Shown here in pieces: positions 10,501-23,500 of a stretch of 64,000 nt of DNA. The notes beneath the pieces were generated by a model. It was not told the DNA's origin. It made no database searches and saw only the letters and a list, made by a program, of their open reading frames with translations. The DNA lies in contig JAQGBZ010000002.1 in the NCBI GenBank assembly GCA_034687125.1, positions 310,001-374,000 on the forward strand. The letters are read 5' to 3'. Made by a program: the position numbers and the translations under genes. Each line of letters begins with the position of its first letter. Positions within the stretch are counted from its first letter, which is position 1. This stretch comes from Neelides folsomi. Lineage: Eukaryota; Arthropoda; Collembola; Neelipleona; Neelidae.

Positions 10501-13500
10501 TTACATCCTATAATAATACATAAGGCCTAATGGTTCTTCCTTGTTAGCTCTAAATGAACTTTTATCTCTCCGGAGCCTATAAGGGGAATGGGGGGGGGGA
10601 GTAATTTCTCTTATTAGAATCTGGGTATATCATGAACATTTAGCCGGCAATTGTTAGTTCACTTTTGAGTGGAGAGATGCAGAGAAAATGTCCCGAGACT
10701 CATGTAGAAAGGTATAAGTGGTTTCCAGAAGGAATAACTTCTCAGAATGAGGGCGTTAAGTTGACCTCGAACATATTTAGTAGGGTTGGATGGAAGGGAC
10801 TTTTGGGCCCGACCAACTTCCCGACTCGGGCGAGATGAGTTAGGAATTAGAGAAGGTAATGACGGTTCTTCTAGCGAGGGGACTCGAGCTAAAAGGCAAT
10901 AAAACTGGGGGAAAACAAGGGAGAATGAGGGAAATCGAGTCAAAAATCCGGAGCTCTTTGCATTTTTATGGCTTTGACTTTCGGGAGTTTCTCTTGGGGA
11001 GCAGCGGAATGAGTTTGGAATCAGGGCGAGAGGGGTTGGATGAATCTCGGTCCTCATTCTGTCCGCAACTTTGAATATCACAAGTTTGGAGAAAGTTTGA
11101 GGTGTTTGACACAGAAATTCGCATGATGATCAGGACGCTTATGTTTTGATGACTGAGAATCATTTTGGAAAGCAATAAAGGGAATGATCTTTAATACAAC
11201 TCGGAGGTTCTTCAAGGCCCATAAAAGTCTCCTGCGAATAAAAAAGTAATGAGTTAAACCAGACAGCCAGATACTAAAATCCCGAGTCACGACAACCTCC
11301 TAATGCACAAAAAAGGTAATTACTCTTCTTTACAATAAAATATATCCAATATATGCATATATACCAAACCAATGAGACTTTGGGACTTTTTGGTAACACT
11401 TTTTTGGCCTCCTTTCCCTTCCATGATAAACAAAACAATCAGGTTTATTAAATAATGTAACTAGAGAGAGAAATTTCTTCTTTTTAAACATCCAAATAAA
11501 GAGATAAATTAAATGTGAATCTGTAAAATACATTTATCAGTTTTTTGACTCTTTTATTGACCTTATATAATATGTATACATGTATGCTTACTATATTTAA
11601 TTATTACAGATATGTTATTAAGAATAACACTGTGTGTATTATAATTATTATATAAGCGTGAATGTTTGGATTCTTTGTATTAAATCATCCTTGATTTTGG
11701 AATTGAAACAATATGAAATTGTTTTGGTTTAACCTTTCAATTTAAAGAAACCTCAGGAAAGTTTTAATTACAGTAAAGAAACTTGGGCCAGACAGATTTT
11801 GTTCATTATGAATTTATTCTGTAAGGACTCAAGTCGTGTTAGGGTAATGCGGAGCCTCAACGGCTCCGAGATCCTCAATTTACATATTTGTCTACATAAA
11901 GAGATTTGAGGATTGGGGAGGAGAAAGTTTACTAACCATAAAGGAAACGTCCTCATCCGGCATTGCAGTTACTCAACGGCTCATTCCAAAAACCAAATAT
12001 ATATTTCTTCTTCCGGGGAACCATGACTTGTCATTCAAAATCCAATCCCGCCATTTTACTCAAACGTTGTATTTATTTTATTGCCAACTCAAATCCCCCC
12101 AATTCAGTTCAAGTGTGTACAAGTTGTAATAATAATGGACCCAACCCAGTTAGGTCAACCCCATTTGGAATTCATTATTATAAAGAGATCTAATAGAAAC
12201 TATTGATTTCCAATTATCCAGATTTTGTATTGGAGGGAGGAGTTAATTGTAAAAAAACCCGGGTATTTTGAGTATATGATTCCTTTCCTCCTTCAAATGA
12301 GATAAATTAATTGGAAAAGGAAGTAGGTGAGGGAGTTGAAGAAAATCCCCATCAATTCCTTCCGATGATCCTCAATGACTCTCCGCTCTAGCAAATAGGG
12401 TTTTGTGAGGCCAAGAGCTTTTCTTATAAACTCAGCGGAAATGTTGAGAATACTTGGATCATTTATTTAAATAAATCTCTAAACCGAACCAATAAAATAA
12501 CAACCTTTAAACTTTGAGATTTCTTTTTATTCAAATTCAAATTTACAATTTCCCACATCTCGGGTCATTTAGGAAGTTTTGAATAAGGGAAAGTATGTTG
12601 ACATTTGATGGTCCTTCAACTTGCCCATCTCTACTTATTCAAATTTACAAAGTTTTTAAGTCCTTTAGGGCAAACAGTTTCTCTCCCGGGTTGTGTACGC
12701 ATGATGAGATTCAAAATTGGGGCTGTCATCTGGAAAAAGGCGTGAAGAGATTTACCCCTCAGCAGTTCAAATCTCTTCAACACAACATCATGCATGTAAT
12801 AAGGTCTGGAGGAAATTCAGAGTTTCAATATGAAACCGCAAATTTTTTACAATACCAAACATGGTTCACATTTTCCTATACAAGGAACATTTTTATTAGC
12901 TCAATATTTATAAAAACCATTGAATTATATAAAATAGCATGGAATAAATTCATTTGCCATCTACATTGAAAAGATATTACTTTCTTTATATAATATATAT
13001 GCTTTTATAGGATATAAATTTTCATATATTGGTAATACATATTGCTATTTAGATGGTTGAAATATACAGAATTTGAAACCTAATCATTCAATTTGCATAA
13101 AACCAATTTTCAATTTCCTCAATTTTCTTATTTCCTTCAAATAATTTGATGAGTGGAGAATTCAGATGACTTAGCAACCTCTCAACCACGAAATTTCAAA
13201 TTTTCTTTAATCAATTCCCAATTGACATTTAAATTACCAAATTTCCGATTTTTCATCCAACTTGTAAAAAAACTACATTGCAGATTGCAGAATTAACAGT
13301 CAACAGTTTTATCAACACCAAAAACTTTGGTTTAAAACATTTATACTTAAACTTAAAAACATCACATGTTTGGATATTTGAATGAAAATCGTAAAAATGA
13401 CTTTGAGACAACAAAAGTTGGTTTACATTCAAATTGTGGTAAATTGAGGATAAAAAGCTTGAGGGGAATGAATTTTCTATTCCAGACCAGAAATACCTTT

Positions 13501-15915
13501 AGCTAATAAAACATGATTGCGATCGTGAGTCTGAGCACGGATCATGGTTTTTCTGCCCATTGGTCTCCCTTCAACCTTTATGCAATTCAAAGAGACTTTC
13601 ACCTCTGAAGACGAAGTCCCTCAGTTGCGGAAGAGATAGCCAACTTATGAATTCCCTCACTCTATCAAAAGAATCGACTCATCAAAATTCCTCTCCAGGT
13701 CCGCATTTTTCCTTCAGCTTTGACCCTCCATATTGTTCATTTTAACATTCTGTCTTATTTCATTTCCCCGCCTAATTTCCATAACAAAAGAATCACAATT
13801 TAGAAAATCAGATAGGTTTAATTAATATATAAATTATAATGAGAAAATAAACAATCCCATTTTAATTCATAAGCACTGATAGTTTATTTAATTATTTTAT
13901 TCACATTGTAAATGAATGAGAATCAGGTAATGGATTAAACCCATATTATGTAAATTGAACATCTGAATTCAATGGTCCTTTGAATGAATAAAAGAGGAAT
14001 GGGGATTTTAGCTAATAATGGATTTTAAATTGAAATCAATAGATAAATAAGGCGCTTTGAACAGTAGGAGGAAGAGTTTTTAAAATTGGAAAGGTCGGAG
14101 AGAGAATTTGGGTTGGGAAGAAGATTGAAGAGACGTCGTTGAGTTTAGAATTCTTCTTATTTCCACTTTCCTCCTCAGCTTGGATTGAAAGTCGTTCCTT
14201 TTTTCAAGATAAATTCTCTTTAGAGCGAGATTATAGAAAGGTTTAGAAGGGTGAAACTTGACACGATTTTGATTTCAATCTCGTTCCAAGACCTGGTTGA
14301 AGGGAATATCAATTGAAATTGAATGTTGAGGAAGATTTCACATTCAAGATGCAAATAAGGAAACATTACATTTGCGAATATCAGCTCAGTATTTGGAAAC
14401 GCCCTTCTAATTTCAAAGACTTACCAAATTGAAATCCAAGGAAATAAAATTACATTTGGTCAGACAATCCATTTAAACATTTTTAAGAAAACATTCATTT
14501 ATGCATTTTAAGACTTCTCTTGTAATACCATATACCATACATATGTATTTCTTGTATATTTAAATGGTCATTCTTCGAAATTGGGATAGAAAGAGAATTT
14601 CCTTATTCTTTCAATTCTATTCCAAATTCGTATACAAAATGGCAAAATTGGGGTTTGTTTAATGGAGACAATACTCGCGATTCCTGGAGGTACATCAATA
14701 AGAATTTAATATTTATTTTAGCTAATGGGTTTAGGGATAATTTGATTCTCAAATCTATCAAGAAAGCGCGATTTTGCATTTGCAATAATTCAATTTCAAA
14801 GGTTCAATCTTCCCATTTTCCTCCATTTATCCAAGTCATCTATTTATGCATTCTTTATATACTTTTTGAGTAATAAACATGAGATTTATTACAATATAGA
14901 AATGTTTACTTTCATTGTGATTTAGTTACTTAGCCATTCAATACACAACTATACCAAATACTAACTAAGTATACACTATGTACCATACTAGGTATAGTAT
15001 CAACTAATATCCATATATTTGTAGTATACTGTAATACATACACATAATATTATCGTACTTTTAAGTATATTGTAAACCTAAATGGACAAATTGACCTTTA
15101 AAACATTTTCTTAAAAAAAACTTTGTAAGAATCAAAGAGCAATAAAATAGACATTCAAAGGGCCATTTGTGTATTTGGAATTCTGCTAAAATATAAATTT
15201 TACTTGGGAATAAACTTCCAACAACATTTTGTTAGCTTACTCCTATAAATAGTATTGAAAAATCTCTATGAAGCCAAGAGCACATCTTGTAAATAAATAC
15301 ATACATGTATGTTACAATATGTTGATATTCTCGATATATTAAATATACTACATATACATGTATAAAAATATAAAAAGATGTTATACGTCTATGTTGATAT
15401 CTCCAATGGTATTCATTGATGATCAAGTGGAGGTTTGGGGTTTTTGCTCGTTCCTCTTCGGCCTTTCGCATAATTCATGGTTGGAAGTTGGTGGGAGGTT
15501 GAGGTTTCTTAAGTGAGGGATGGAAGTTAGTTTGATTCCTTTTTCAAATACATCTTTCACAACCAAGACGAAGTATCGGAAAATGTTCTTCGATCATCTC
15601 ACTCCCATTTCCTCCCGTATGGGTTGAAGAAGGGTATTGGAAGTTAGATAAAAGGTCATTTCATGAATACAAATTGCTTTATTACTTTCTCCCCTCAATA
15701 ACTCTAATTTGAGGTGCGAACGAGGTATAATTGTGTATGGGGAAATGGGAATTTGGAAAATGTGTTTTAATTAGAAGCCAATCAACCGCATTGCTCAATA
15801 TCCCAAATATAATTCCACATATTGTACAATCAGTTTTGCGTATACGTAAACTGTAAACACATTAATTTTGTGAAATAATAATGTAAATATTATTGGCTTC
15901 AAATTTTGGGAATTT
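7570..15915. other. Intergenic, no gene recognised
   Basis: About 8.3 kb of AT-rich DNA interrupted by modest GC-richer patches (for example 8,900-9,250, 10,650-11,100, 14,050-14,300). Several frames of 60-140 codons exist, but none shows a domain, a codon pattern or splice context that I can defend. Apart from the fold-back at 9524-9653, nothing structured was recognised. Confidence 0.6.
9524..9653. repeat. Fold-back (inverted repeat) element
   Basis: Arms at 9524-9560 and 9619-9653 are near-perfect reverse complements, sharing ATTATAATCTATTTTTT and TGCTCGGCTCTGAATT. The inner part continues as a weaker inverted repeat, so the 130-bp unit could form one long stem. It carries no coding frame. 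It looks like a small MITE or solo fold-back; clear target duplications were not found. Confidence 0.75.
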
Positions 15916-16040
15916 TATAATAAAGAAGCCCACGGGTCTTCAGGCTAGTCGAAAGGTTACTGATGCGGCAGCCCAGGCCCCGAAACTAACCCTAACCGAG
16001 ACGTACAGATGTGTCTCCGTGAGCGGTTGGTATTCCACTA
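15916..16040 (+). other. GC-rich block preceding the retrotransposon remnant
   Basis: About 120 bases are markedly GC-richer than either flank. One plus-strand frame is open for about 40 codons (containing VTDAAAQAPKLTLTETYR) up to a stop just where the reverse-transcriptase homology starts in another frame. It may be a 5' piece of the same element, or another repeat next to which the LINE inserted. I do not recognise it. Confidence 0.4.
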
Positions 16041-17089
16041 TTCGATAGAAAATTACTTATTAATAAATTTAATTACTATGGAATTGATGAAAGTTGGTTC
16101 TCAGGTTTTCTTGAAAACACATATCAATATGTTCATAATGGAAATCAAATAGAAACTCTCGAAAATCATTATGGAGTCAAGCAAGGTTCAAAAACACAAT
16201 TTAATCTTTTTATAAATGACATTTTTAATGTTCCAACTAAAAATGAAATAAGAATTTTTGCTGACGATTCTTATCTTATTTCTACTTGTAAAATTTCAGA
16301 TATAACACATTGTCTAAAATCTATCTCAAACAATATAGACTTACTTTTGTCATGGTATGATAAAAATCTGTTAAAATGTAATTACGATAAGTTTGAATTT
16401 GTCATTTTTGGATTTAAACATAATGTCACATTAATTAAAAATATGGATTTAAAGCTAATATTACAAAAATTCCCATTAAGCTTAAGTTACGAACTAAAAA
16501 TTTTTGGAGTAATTTTTTATTTGAGCTTATCATGGTCCCCACATATCTCAAGGCTTTCGAAGCAAGTTTATCTTATATATAAAAAATATTTACTCTATAA
16601 AACATTATTTAAATACAAAACAATTATCTAAACTATCAAATTCAATAATAATATCCAAATTCCTTTACGGTATAGAGATATGGGGGAACGCAAACATATG
16701 AATTAAAAAACATTACCAAGTATTTAAAGACATTAGTCTTATTCTAAATGTTAAAAAATATGACCCAATCTCTAACCAAATAAAAGACTTCCTTAAATGG
16801 CTTACTATTGAAAACTATTATAAAAATTCAATTCTTAATATAATACATAAGATAATAAACCCAAAAACGTGTCCTCCCTTTTTTGAAAACTATTTTGTTT
16901 CTGTAAATGATGTTCATTCATACCCAACTAGAACAAATCAAGATCTTCACACCCAATAATGAATTTGGAAGAAAATCCTTCAAGTTTCAAGGACCTTGCC
17001 TTTGGAACTCATTTAGAAACAAAATAGATTACGATTTGAATGTACGAAGATTTAATGAAGTTCACGAATATTTGCTCAATCTATCTTAA
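16041..17089 (+). pseudogene. Non-LTR retrotransposon reverse transcriptase remnant
   Basis: One frame is open from about 16041 to 16631. It begins FDRKLLINKF, resembling the 'FD...LL.KL' palm region of non-LTR enzymes, then GVKQGSKTQFNLF (usual GVPQGS..GPLLF) and the catalytic FADDSYL (16258-16278). WYDKNLLKCNYDKFEF matches the 'W...N.L.lN..Kt' region after it. After the stop at 16629-16631, degraded pieces continue in other frames: LYGIEIWGNAN near 16660-16700 and, at the end, YPTRTNQ and GPCLWNSF (about 16920-17020), typical of the C-terminus of jockey/CR1-like ORF2. The endonuclease part and the 5' end are missing, so it is a 5'-truncated dead copy. Its base composition matches the AT-rich surroundings. 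Confidence 0.8.
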
Positions 17090-17162
17090 TTCATATGTCT
17101 ATAATATAAGTATAACTCTTAACTGTAATAATATTCCTAATTATATATAAGGTGAACATATG

Positions 17163-17906
17163 GGAATTAACAATATGAATCAATTTGACTCGCGATTTTA
17201 TTTTAAGCGTTTCTAGAGATTCAAATTATTTTTAATTTATGAAGCGTATCTTTTAAAATGTTTTAACGATAGTATACAACTATTTTCCGTTAAGCATCAA
17301 AAGTAAAACAGACACAAAAATTTTACAATGTGAATAGAAAAGTTTAAAAGTACAATTAAATATTAAACACATCAAATAATTCTGGATCCAAAGCTTTCCA
17401 AAATTCGCGTTTGTCGATGGGAATCAAACAAGAAAGTTTTTTCAAATCAGTGATGAGAGAATTCTTCGTTGCACATACGAGGGAGTCGGATTTGAGGAAA
17501 TGTAATTGTAGAGTTCGCAACATTAAGGAGTATCCACAATTGAGAGTGAATTTCATCTTTTGAATTTTTATTCTGTATACTCTTTAATGACAACTCAATC
17601 TTATTCATATTGAAATAAAGACTTAATTTGTTGATTAATTTATTAATTATAAAAGCTTCCTAAATTAACAAAAAGAGAATTAAATGTTTGAGAAAATTTC
17701 AACGTTTTTCTTTGAAAGTACAAAGATAATGAGTCGCAATATGTATTGGTCTTCAAAATTACATTACTCATTTTGCCCCGATATTTGTGATAAGTTCAAT
17801 TATAACATCTTAATAAATTAAATAATTGATTAATTTAGCAAATCTCTAGTAACGGTAAAAAATAAAATTGATCTCGCGAGTCAAATTGATTTATATTGTT
17901 AATTCC
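17163..17906. mobile_element. DNA transposon remnant with long terminal inverted repeats
   Basis: The arms 17163-17195 and 17874-17906 match at 32 of 33 positions (GGAATTAACAATAT.AATC then AATTTGACTCGCGA). Similarity continues inward through an ATTTTATTTT block and CTAGAGATT, so the repeats are about 60 bp. The interior contains a minus-strand frame (17356-17556, 66 codons) ending DKREFWKALDPELFDVFNI, which could be the tail of a transposase; the family was not identified. No clear target duplication is visible. It sits directly beyond the 3' end of the LINE remnant. Confidence 0.72.
17356..17556 (-). pseudogene. Possible transposase C-terminal fragment
   Basis: A 66-codon frame inside the inverted-repeat element ends with a stop at 17356-17358. 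It includes KKLSCLIPIDKREFWKALDP. Position inside a TIR element is the main reason to suspect a transposase relic; I cannot name the family, and the frame has no sizeable open extension upstream. Confidence 0.35.
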
Positions 17907-20123
17907 TATATAATTACGTAATATCTATATTGCGAAATGTATTTCCTAAGTTGAAAAATTTATTAATATAATAATAATTCCAATAAGATAAGTAATAATG
18001 TATTATGCTGCACTTTGAAATAAATAAAACCAAATGATAATAAAAATAATAAAGAAAGAAAATGTGGTTTATAACACATATATAAATACATAGTTAAAAA
18101 TGATGTAAATAATACATGTGATATGTATCTTTGTTTAAATGTTCGTTTTGAGAATGTGAAATGTTTTGGGACTGGGAACGGACGATAAGAATGGCATTTG
18201 AGAAGGTGAAAATAAAAAATTGGTTCAAGTCTTGATGTTTTTTCCATATAAATAAGTAGTCTGGTGGCGGTCTGAGGAAAAATGTTTGGGATTATGCATG
18301 AATTTTTCCTACAGGGAGGAAATACAAACTACGTGGTTTGGAATGAAGTAGGAGATGAAAAGAGTCGATTAATCTCTGTCCTTCTCTCGGTCACTCATCG
18401 ACTCACGCTGTGATGAAAGGCCGTGAAACATTAGGGGTTTCCCGGTTCATTCAGATATTAAAAGAGGATTTCACCGCTTTCTCACGTCCTCAACACAACG
18501 TGTCCTAAAACTTTTTCTTTCCAGAAATGTATAAAATATTTTCTTCAAACTTTCAAACCTCACTTCATAAATCATCAATTTGCAATCAAAATCTCCATTC
18601 AAAAGTTGTGCATGGGAGTGTTAAGTATCATTTCATTATTTCATTCTCTTTTTAATATTATTTTATAAATTCCATTTTCCCACTTCAAAATTGTGAGGAA
18701 TGTTTTTTCATTTTACAATTTATAACTTTACATAAATTTAACCTGAAATTTATCCAAGTGAAACTTTGGGGTTTTTCCATTCAAATGAAAACGTTCTTTG
18801 ATGTCTTGTATAATCGAACGAATATAATTTCATATATTATTATGTCAATTTCTCCGAGTCAAGATATTTGAAATTAGAATGATTATTTAATTTAATTATT
18901 TAATGATTAAATATGATTATTTAAGCATAATTATTTAAATGGAGATTGTCAAATTAGTGTATTTAAGATAGATCAATCTTAATATCTTAAAATTTACTTT
19001 TGGGTCAATTAATAAATTATATAAATTTCTGATTGAATTCAGGTTTAATTAATAATTTTAATTAATTGGTTGGTAGATGAATGTTTAAATTTTCTCATAT
19101 TTGCTTGAAGATCTTAACCTTAAATTAACCGAATCGACTGTTTGCCGATGATGGGAATAATTAAATGCTCGGGCTGTCTGAGAAGATATTTAACTCTGTT
19201 TCTATTTGCCAAAGATCCCCCGAGCTGTGAGTTGTAATAAAGTAGATATGAAGAAAAGAGAAAGGTCTTTATTTGAGGAAGCGATTAAGCGCAGAGGAAC
19301 TTCGACCCACTTTGACTCAAGAGATGGATGAGGCACGATTAATTCCAACTTCATTTGAGGATTAAAACACTTGGATTAACCAAAGCCGAAAAAGTAATGA
19401 ACTCTTGCAAATTCTTAAGGAGTAATGTTCAAAAGAAATAAATTTAATTCAACATAAAATGAAATTTATAATAAAATTTATAATGTTAATTTAGTCAAAA
19501 TTACATAATACAAAATGTAATTAATTATTTTAATTGTAATTAATGTAATTATGAATAATGTTAATTAAGATGTAAAATTGACGAATTAATTTTATTCAAA
19601 GATTGTCAATTGACTTCGAGAAGTTGAAATGAATTTGAGTGTTTGATCATTTTTGGGGACTTTCCTTGTTCAAAGACCGTTTGGTTGTTGAAGATCACCC
19701 TCCTTCTATTATTACACTTCTCACTCTGTCGGGGAGCGTGATTGGAATTGAAAACACCCGCCCGTCGGGAAAACCCGCCATGGCTCAAAGGAGAATGCCG
19801 ATGGAATAAAATAGTGAGTTGGGGGAAACTCGGGTTTTCCTAATATCCGCGTTCCAACCCTTTCTCTATATTTAGTTAATTGGAATAAAAAGCGACGATC
19901 GTTGAAGGGCAGAGGGGCCTTAAAACTTTTCTAATTCTTTTTCGTTTCATCTGAACATTCTTAAATCCAATTCCCATTTTCTTCCTATTTAATCCTTTAT
20001 AATTATGTGAACCAAAATGTCCACTTTAACGGTCCATCAGAAGGAGTCGGGTATGACAAATTGCCATGCGGGTCTTGGTCTCGTCCTCATCATCCTTTCA
20101 TTATTTTATATTAAGCATTATTC

Positions 20124-20378
20124 TTAGTTGAAGAGTTCCTTGGGAACGAAGGCCCATTTCTCATCTTCTCCATGTGGGAGGATGATGAGAGCCATGAAAA
20201 ATGCATTATACTTCTGGGTTTTATACCAAACTCCATAGAGAGAAAATCCTTCCCCAAACACCAAATGCGCCACAAAGATTTTCAAACTCTTTCTAACAAC
20301 TTTTTCTCTCCTGGCTTTCTCAAAATAATCAAATAATAATTGAACTGCTAAAACTAATGGAACTGTGACAATCTTCAT
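20124..20378 (-). CDS. Unrecognised 84-codon frame
   Basis: The translation starts MKIVTVPLVLAVQLLFDYF, a hydrophobic start, then a basic segment (EKARREKVVRKSLK) and ends PKELFN. It has no domain I recognise, no obvious promoter and no splice partners that I could place. It may be chance. Confidence 0.2.
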   Translation of the reverse strand: MKIVTVPLVLAVQLLFDYFEKARREKVVRKSLKIFVAHLVFGEGFSLYGVWYKTQKYNAFFMALIILPHGEDEKWAFVPKELFN

Positions 20379-20483
20379 ATGAACTCTTAAAAGACAAAGT
20401 TTAAAACTATAAAAAACTAAACAACCAAATTACTATAAAATAAAAATGCCCCCATGCTTAACAGAAGATTTAAAAGAATTTCC

Positions 20484-20520
20484 AAGTGTTTGCAGAAAAA
20501 ACTTTTTTTGCAAACACCTT
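20484..20520. repeat. Short hairpin with A/T-tract loop
   Basis: AAGTGTTTGCA at 20484-20494 pairs with TGCAAACACCTT at 20509-20520 across an A6/T7 tract, followed by another T-run. No transcript is implied by this alone. Confidence 0.5.
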
Positions 20521-23500
20521 TTTTTGATTATTATCATACAGTTAATATTCTCTTCATTTTGGCCTCTACCTTTTCTTTAAATGTACGTTGACGAGATCTC
20601 CAATAATTTTTACTTCACAAAGTTGAGAGAAGCATTTAATAGTTTAATGGAGAGATTGTCGTTAAATGTAAAGAGCTCAAAGTGTTCAATAATGGCCCGG
20701 CCAACTTTCCCTGGTACATGTGTTGTTGTTATACATCTGGTCTTGGGCCCATTGGAAAGGTAATCTGAAGGAGTGTAAAAGAGGAACGTGGATGAGTTCA
20801 TTTCTATTGTGAAACTCTCTCCGTGTCATATTTGGAAATTTGGTCGTAGTTGGGGGAAGATAAGGAATACTCGTCACACAACTTTTTCCATTACTCCCAT
20901 CACGCTCAACCGATAACATTCAGTAGTTGAAATGATCCAACTTAAGCCAAAGACCTTCCGAGAGGCCCAAACAATAACATATATACTTTTAACACAAGAG
21001 TCCTAATGTTATGCACCAAAATTTAAGTACAAGGGAAATGCATATTGATCATGTTATGCAACCAAAAATTGTAACTTTACCAAAATGGGCTAAGATGAAA
21101 ATGCCAAATGAATATTATTATTACTTTCTCAATTGTTGTGAAACTGTGAAATGCATAAAGTTCCTAATATTATGATCAATTCATGTTTTTGGCATTATTT
21201 GGCGTGTTTGGGTTTAAGTTTTGGTAATTGAGGGAGTGTGAGGATTAAAAGAGCTTAATGATGATTTAAGATATTGGCTAATGTGTAGGATGAGTAATGA
21301 AGACGAAGCGAGGAGTTGGGATGGAGCGTTGTCTCTATTGGACCCACAAACCACTTTAGATCCTCCACAAATCAACAGAGTGACTTGAATCGCCAAGATG
21401 CGGCGACTGCCATTTGAGATCTTCAAATGGAAGCGATCCTTTATGATGTCAGAGACTGTCTCCCGCCCTTCTTCCTCCTTCTTCCCCCATTCTTGGCCCG
21501 GGAGGCGGGTCGGGGAAACAATGGGAAAACAACCGAGAGGGGAATCGATGATCTCATTATCCCCGATGTTTCCCTTTATTGCCTCGATCATCCTCAGAGC
21601 GAAGATGCATCTGGCCAACTCCCTGTTCGATTATACCTTTTTCATATTTACTAAACAAAGGATCCCAAGGATCCCAAGAGAAGAACAAATTTTCAAAATC
21701 CCGGTCCGAACCAACCCGCCGGTTTATTGTTCTCGAAGGGGGAAATGTATTGGATTCATCAACCCCGAGGTTGGAGATGGTGATCTATGTTGATTCCTAC
21801 ATTGTCTCGAGAGCCGGATGGAAAACAAGGAACATTTATTGTCCTTATTGTTTGAATGTCGCTCTCTTTCCCTGACACATATTACGATCCAAAGTGAATT
21901 TCTCGACTCTTCACACAACTCCCAACCTGTCCCCACGTTCTCTCATATAAAAGATCCTTCGACATCTGGAGAGTATTGATTCCAACAGATTCTCAACTGT
22001 CTCATTACCTCCATACTCCTTTTTCATTCAAACAAATCAAACTACCAATTGATATACAAAACTTGGATTCTATATACAAAAATTTGGGTTTTAAATACAA
22101 AAAATTGGGTATTAGATACACAAAAAATTGATAATTCCTTTGGTCAAACCATCGGATTTAACCAACTTTATTACCAACGACGGCATCGAGAGGAAAATTG
22201 AGTAAAATTGTTCAATTCCCCCCTTTTGGTTCTTTTTATCCATTGACTCCATTGAACTGTTTCTTCCCACTGGGTCGGATAGATCTATAAATTGAACAAC
22301 CATGCAGAATCGGGGATTGACAAGATGGACTTGATGACCAGACATCTCAATTTCCTCAAAATCTTCAAATCTTAGTGGAAGAATCTCCATTTCCTCCAAA
22401 CTTTTCCATCATTTCCTTCCACTACTTTCAATCCCATTTTTCTCCACTTCAATATTCAACAAGGGAGATGGAAGTAATGTTAAGGCGGTCGGACTGGAAT
22501 TTCCACCGATCCCTCCCAAACACAATCCGATTTCAAAAAGGGTGTTTGGGTTATGGAAGGTGGACGCCCTTTGGAAAGAAAAATCATTCATAAAAGACAT
22601 TATTGGCAACCTGATCTCGTCCTTTTACCAAATCTCTCATTTGTATTCATTCAAGAGAACTCGAAGCGTCTGAATCTCATCTGAGAGATCCGATCAGTGA
22701 AACTCATCACCTGTCAACTCCTCAACTGGATAGGAAAATCAAGACAAAATCAATACATTTTACCACATGGCTAAAATAAATGGATAATTAAACAAATCTT
22801 AATGTTGCGACCAATTATATGAAATTAAATTGTTAGGTTTATGACATTTATGTTAAATTAAAAAATCATGATTTTTAAATACATATTTGGTTTATTTGAA
22901 CATTTATCTATTAAATATAATGTGAAATTAAAATGAGCATCTAAGAAATCCAATGATTTTCTCATGTAGCACTTTCTATAATTATATAGAAAACATGGCG
23001 CGACATTTCAATTCCTTCACTTTAACAATTTTATTGTTCACAATGATTTTTCTACAAATTTTAACAAAGAATAAAACTTAAGGCTGCAATCAACTCATAT
23101 CCCTTTAAACTTCATCTAACTTGCTGAATTAGGTAAAATGTGTTTAAAATTTGTATTTATTTACAAGATTTACAACCCAATAAAGTTTTTAACACATAAA
23201 TTGAAACTATCCGTGCTACACATTTACATAAATATTTTGCCTACATATTTTTATGCAACGTACTCAGCTATAATTTGTATAATTATATTCATCTTAATTA
23301 CAAAGAGTATTGAATGGCATTTTCTTGACGAGACTTAATCTTGAATGGTCATTAAGAATTAAACAGCACTCGGTTTATTCAGCACATTCATATATTTAGG
23401 TATTTACATGGAAACGTGTTTTACATTATTTTAATCGTAATTTAAAATAAGATTTAATAAAGTTCGAGCATGGCGAAATTCTATAATTAAACTTATATAT

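Noticed and set aside
12595-12969. 124-codon plus-strand frame
   Set aside because: Protein-like in places, but the second half is AT-driven Phe/Ile/Tyr runs and nothing is recognised.
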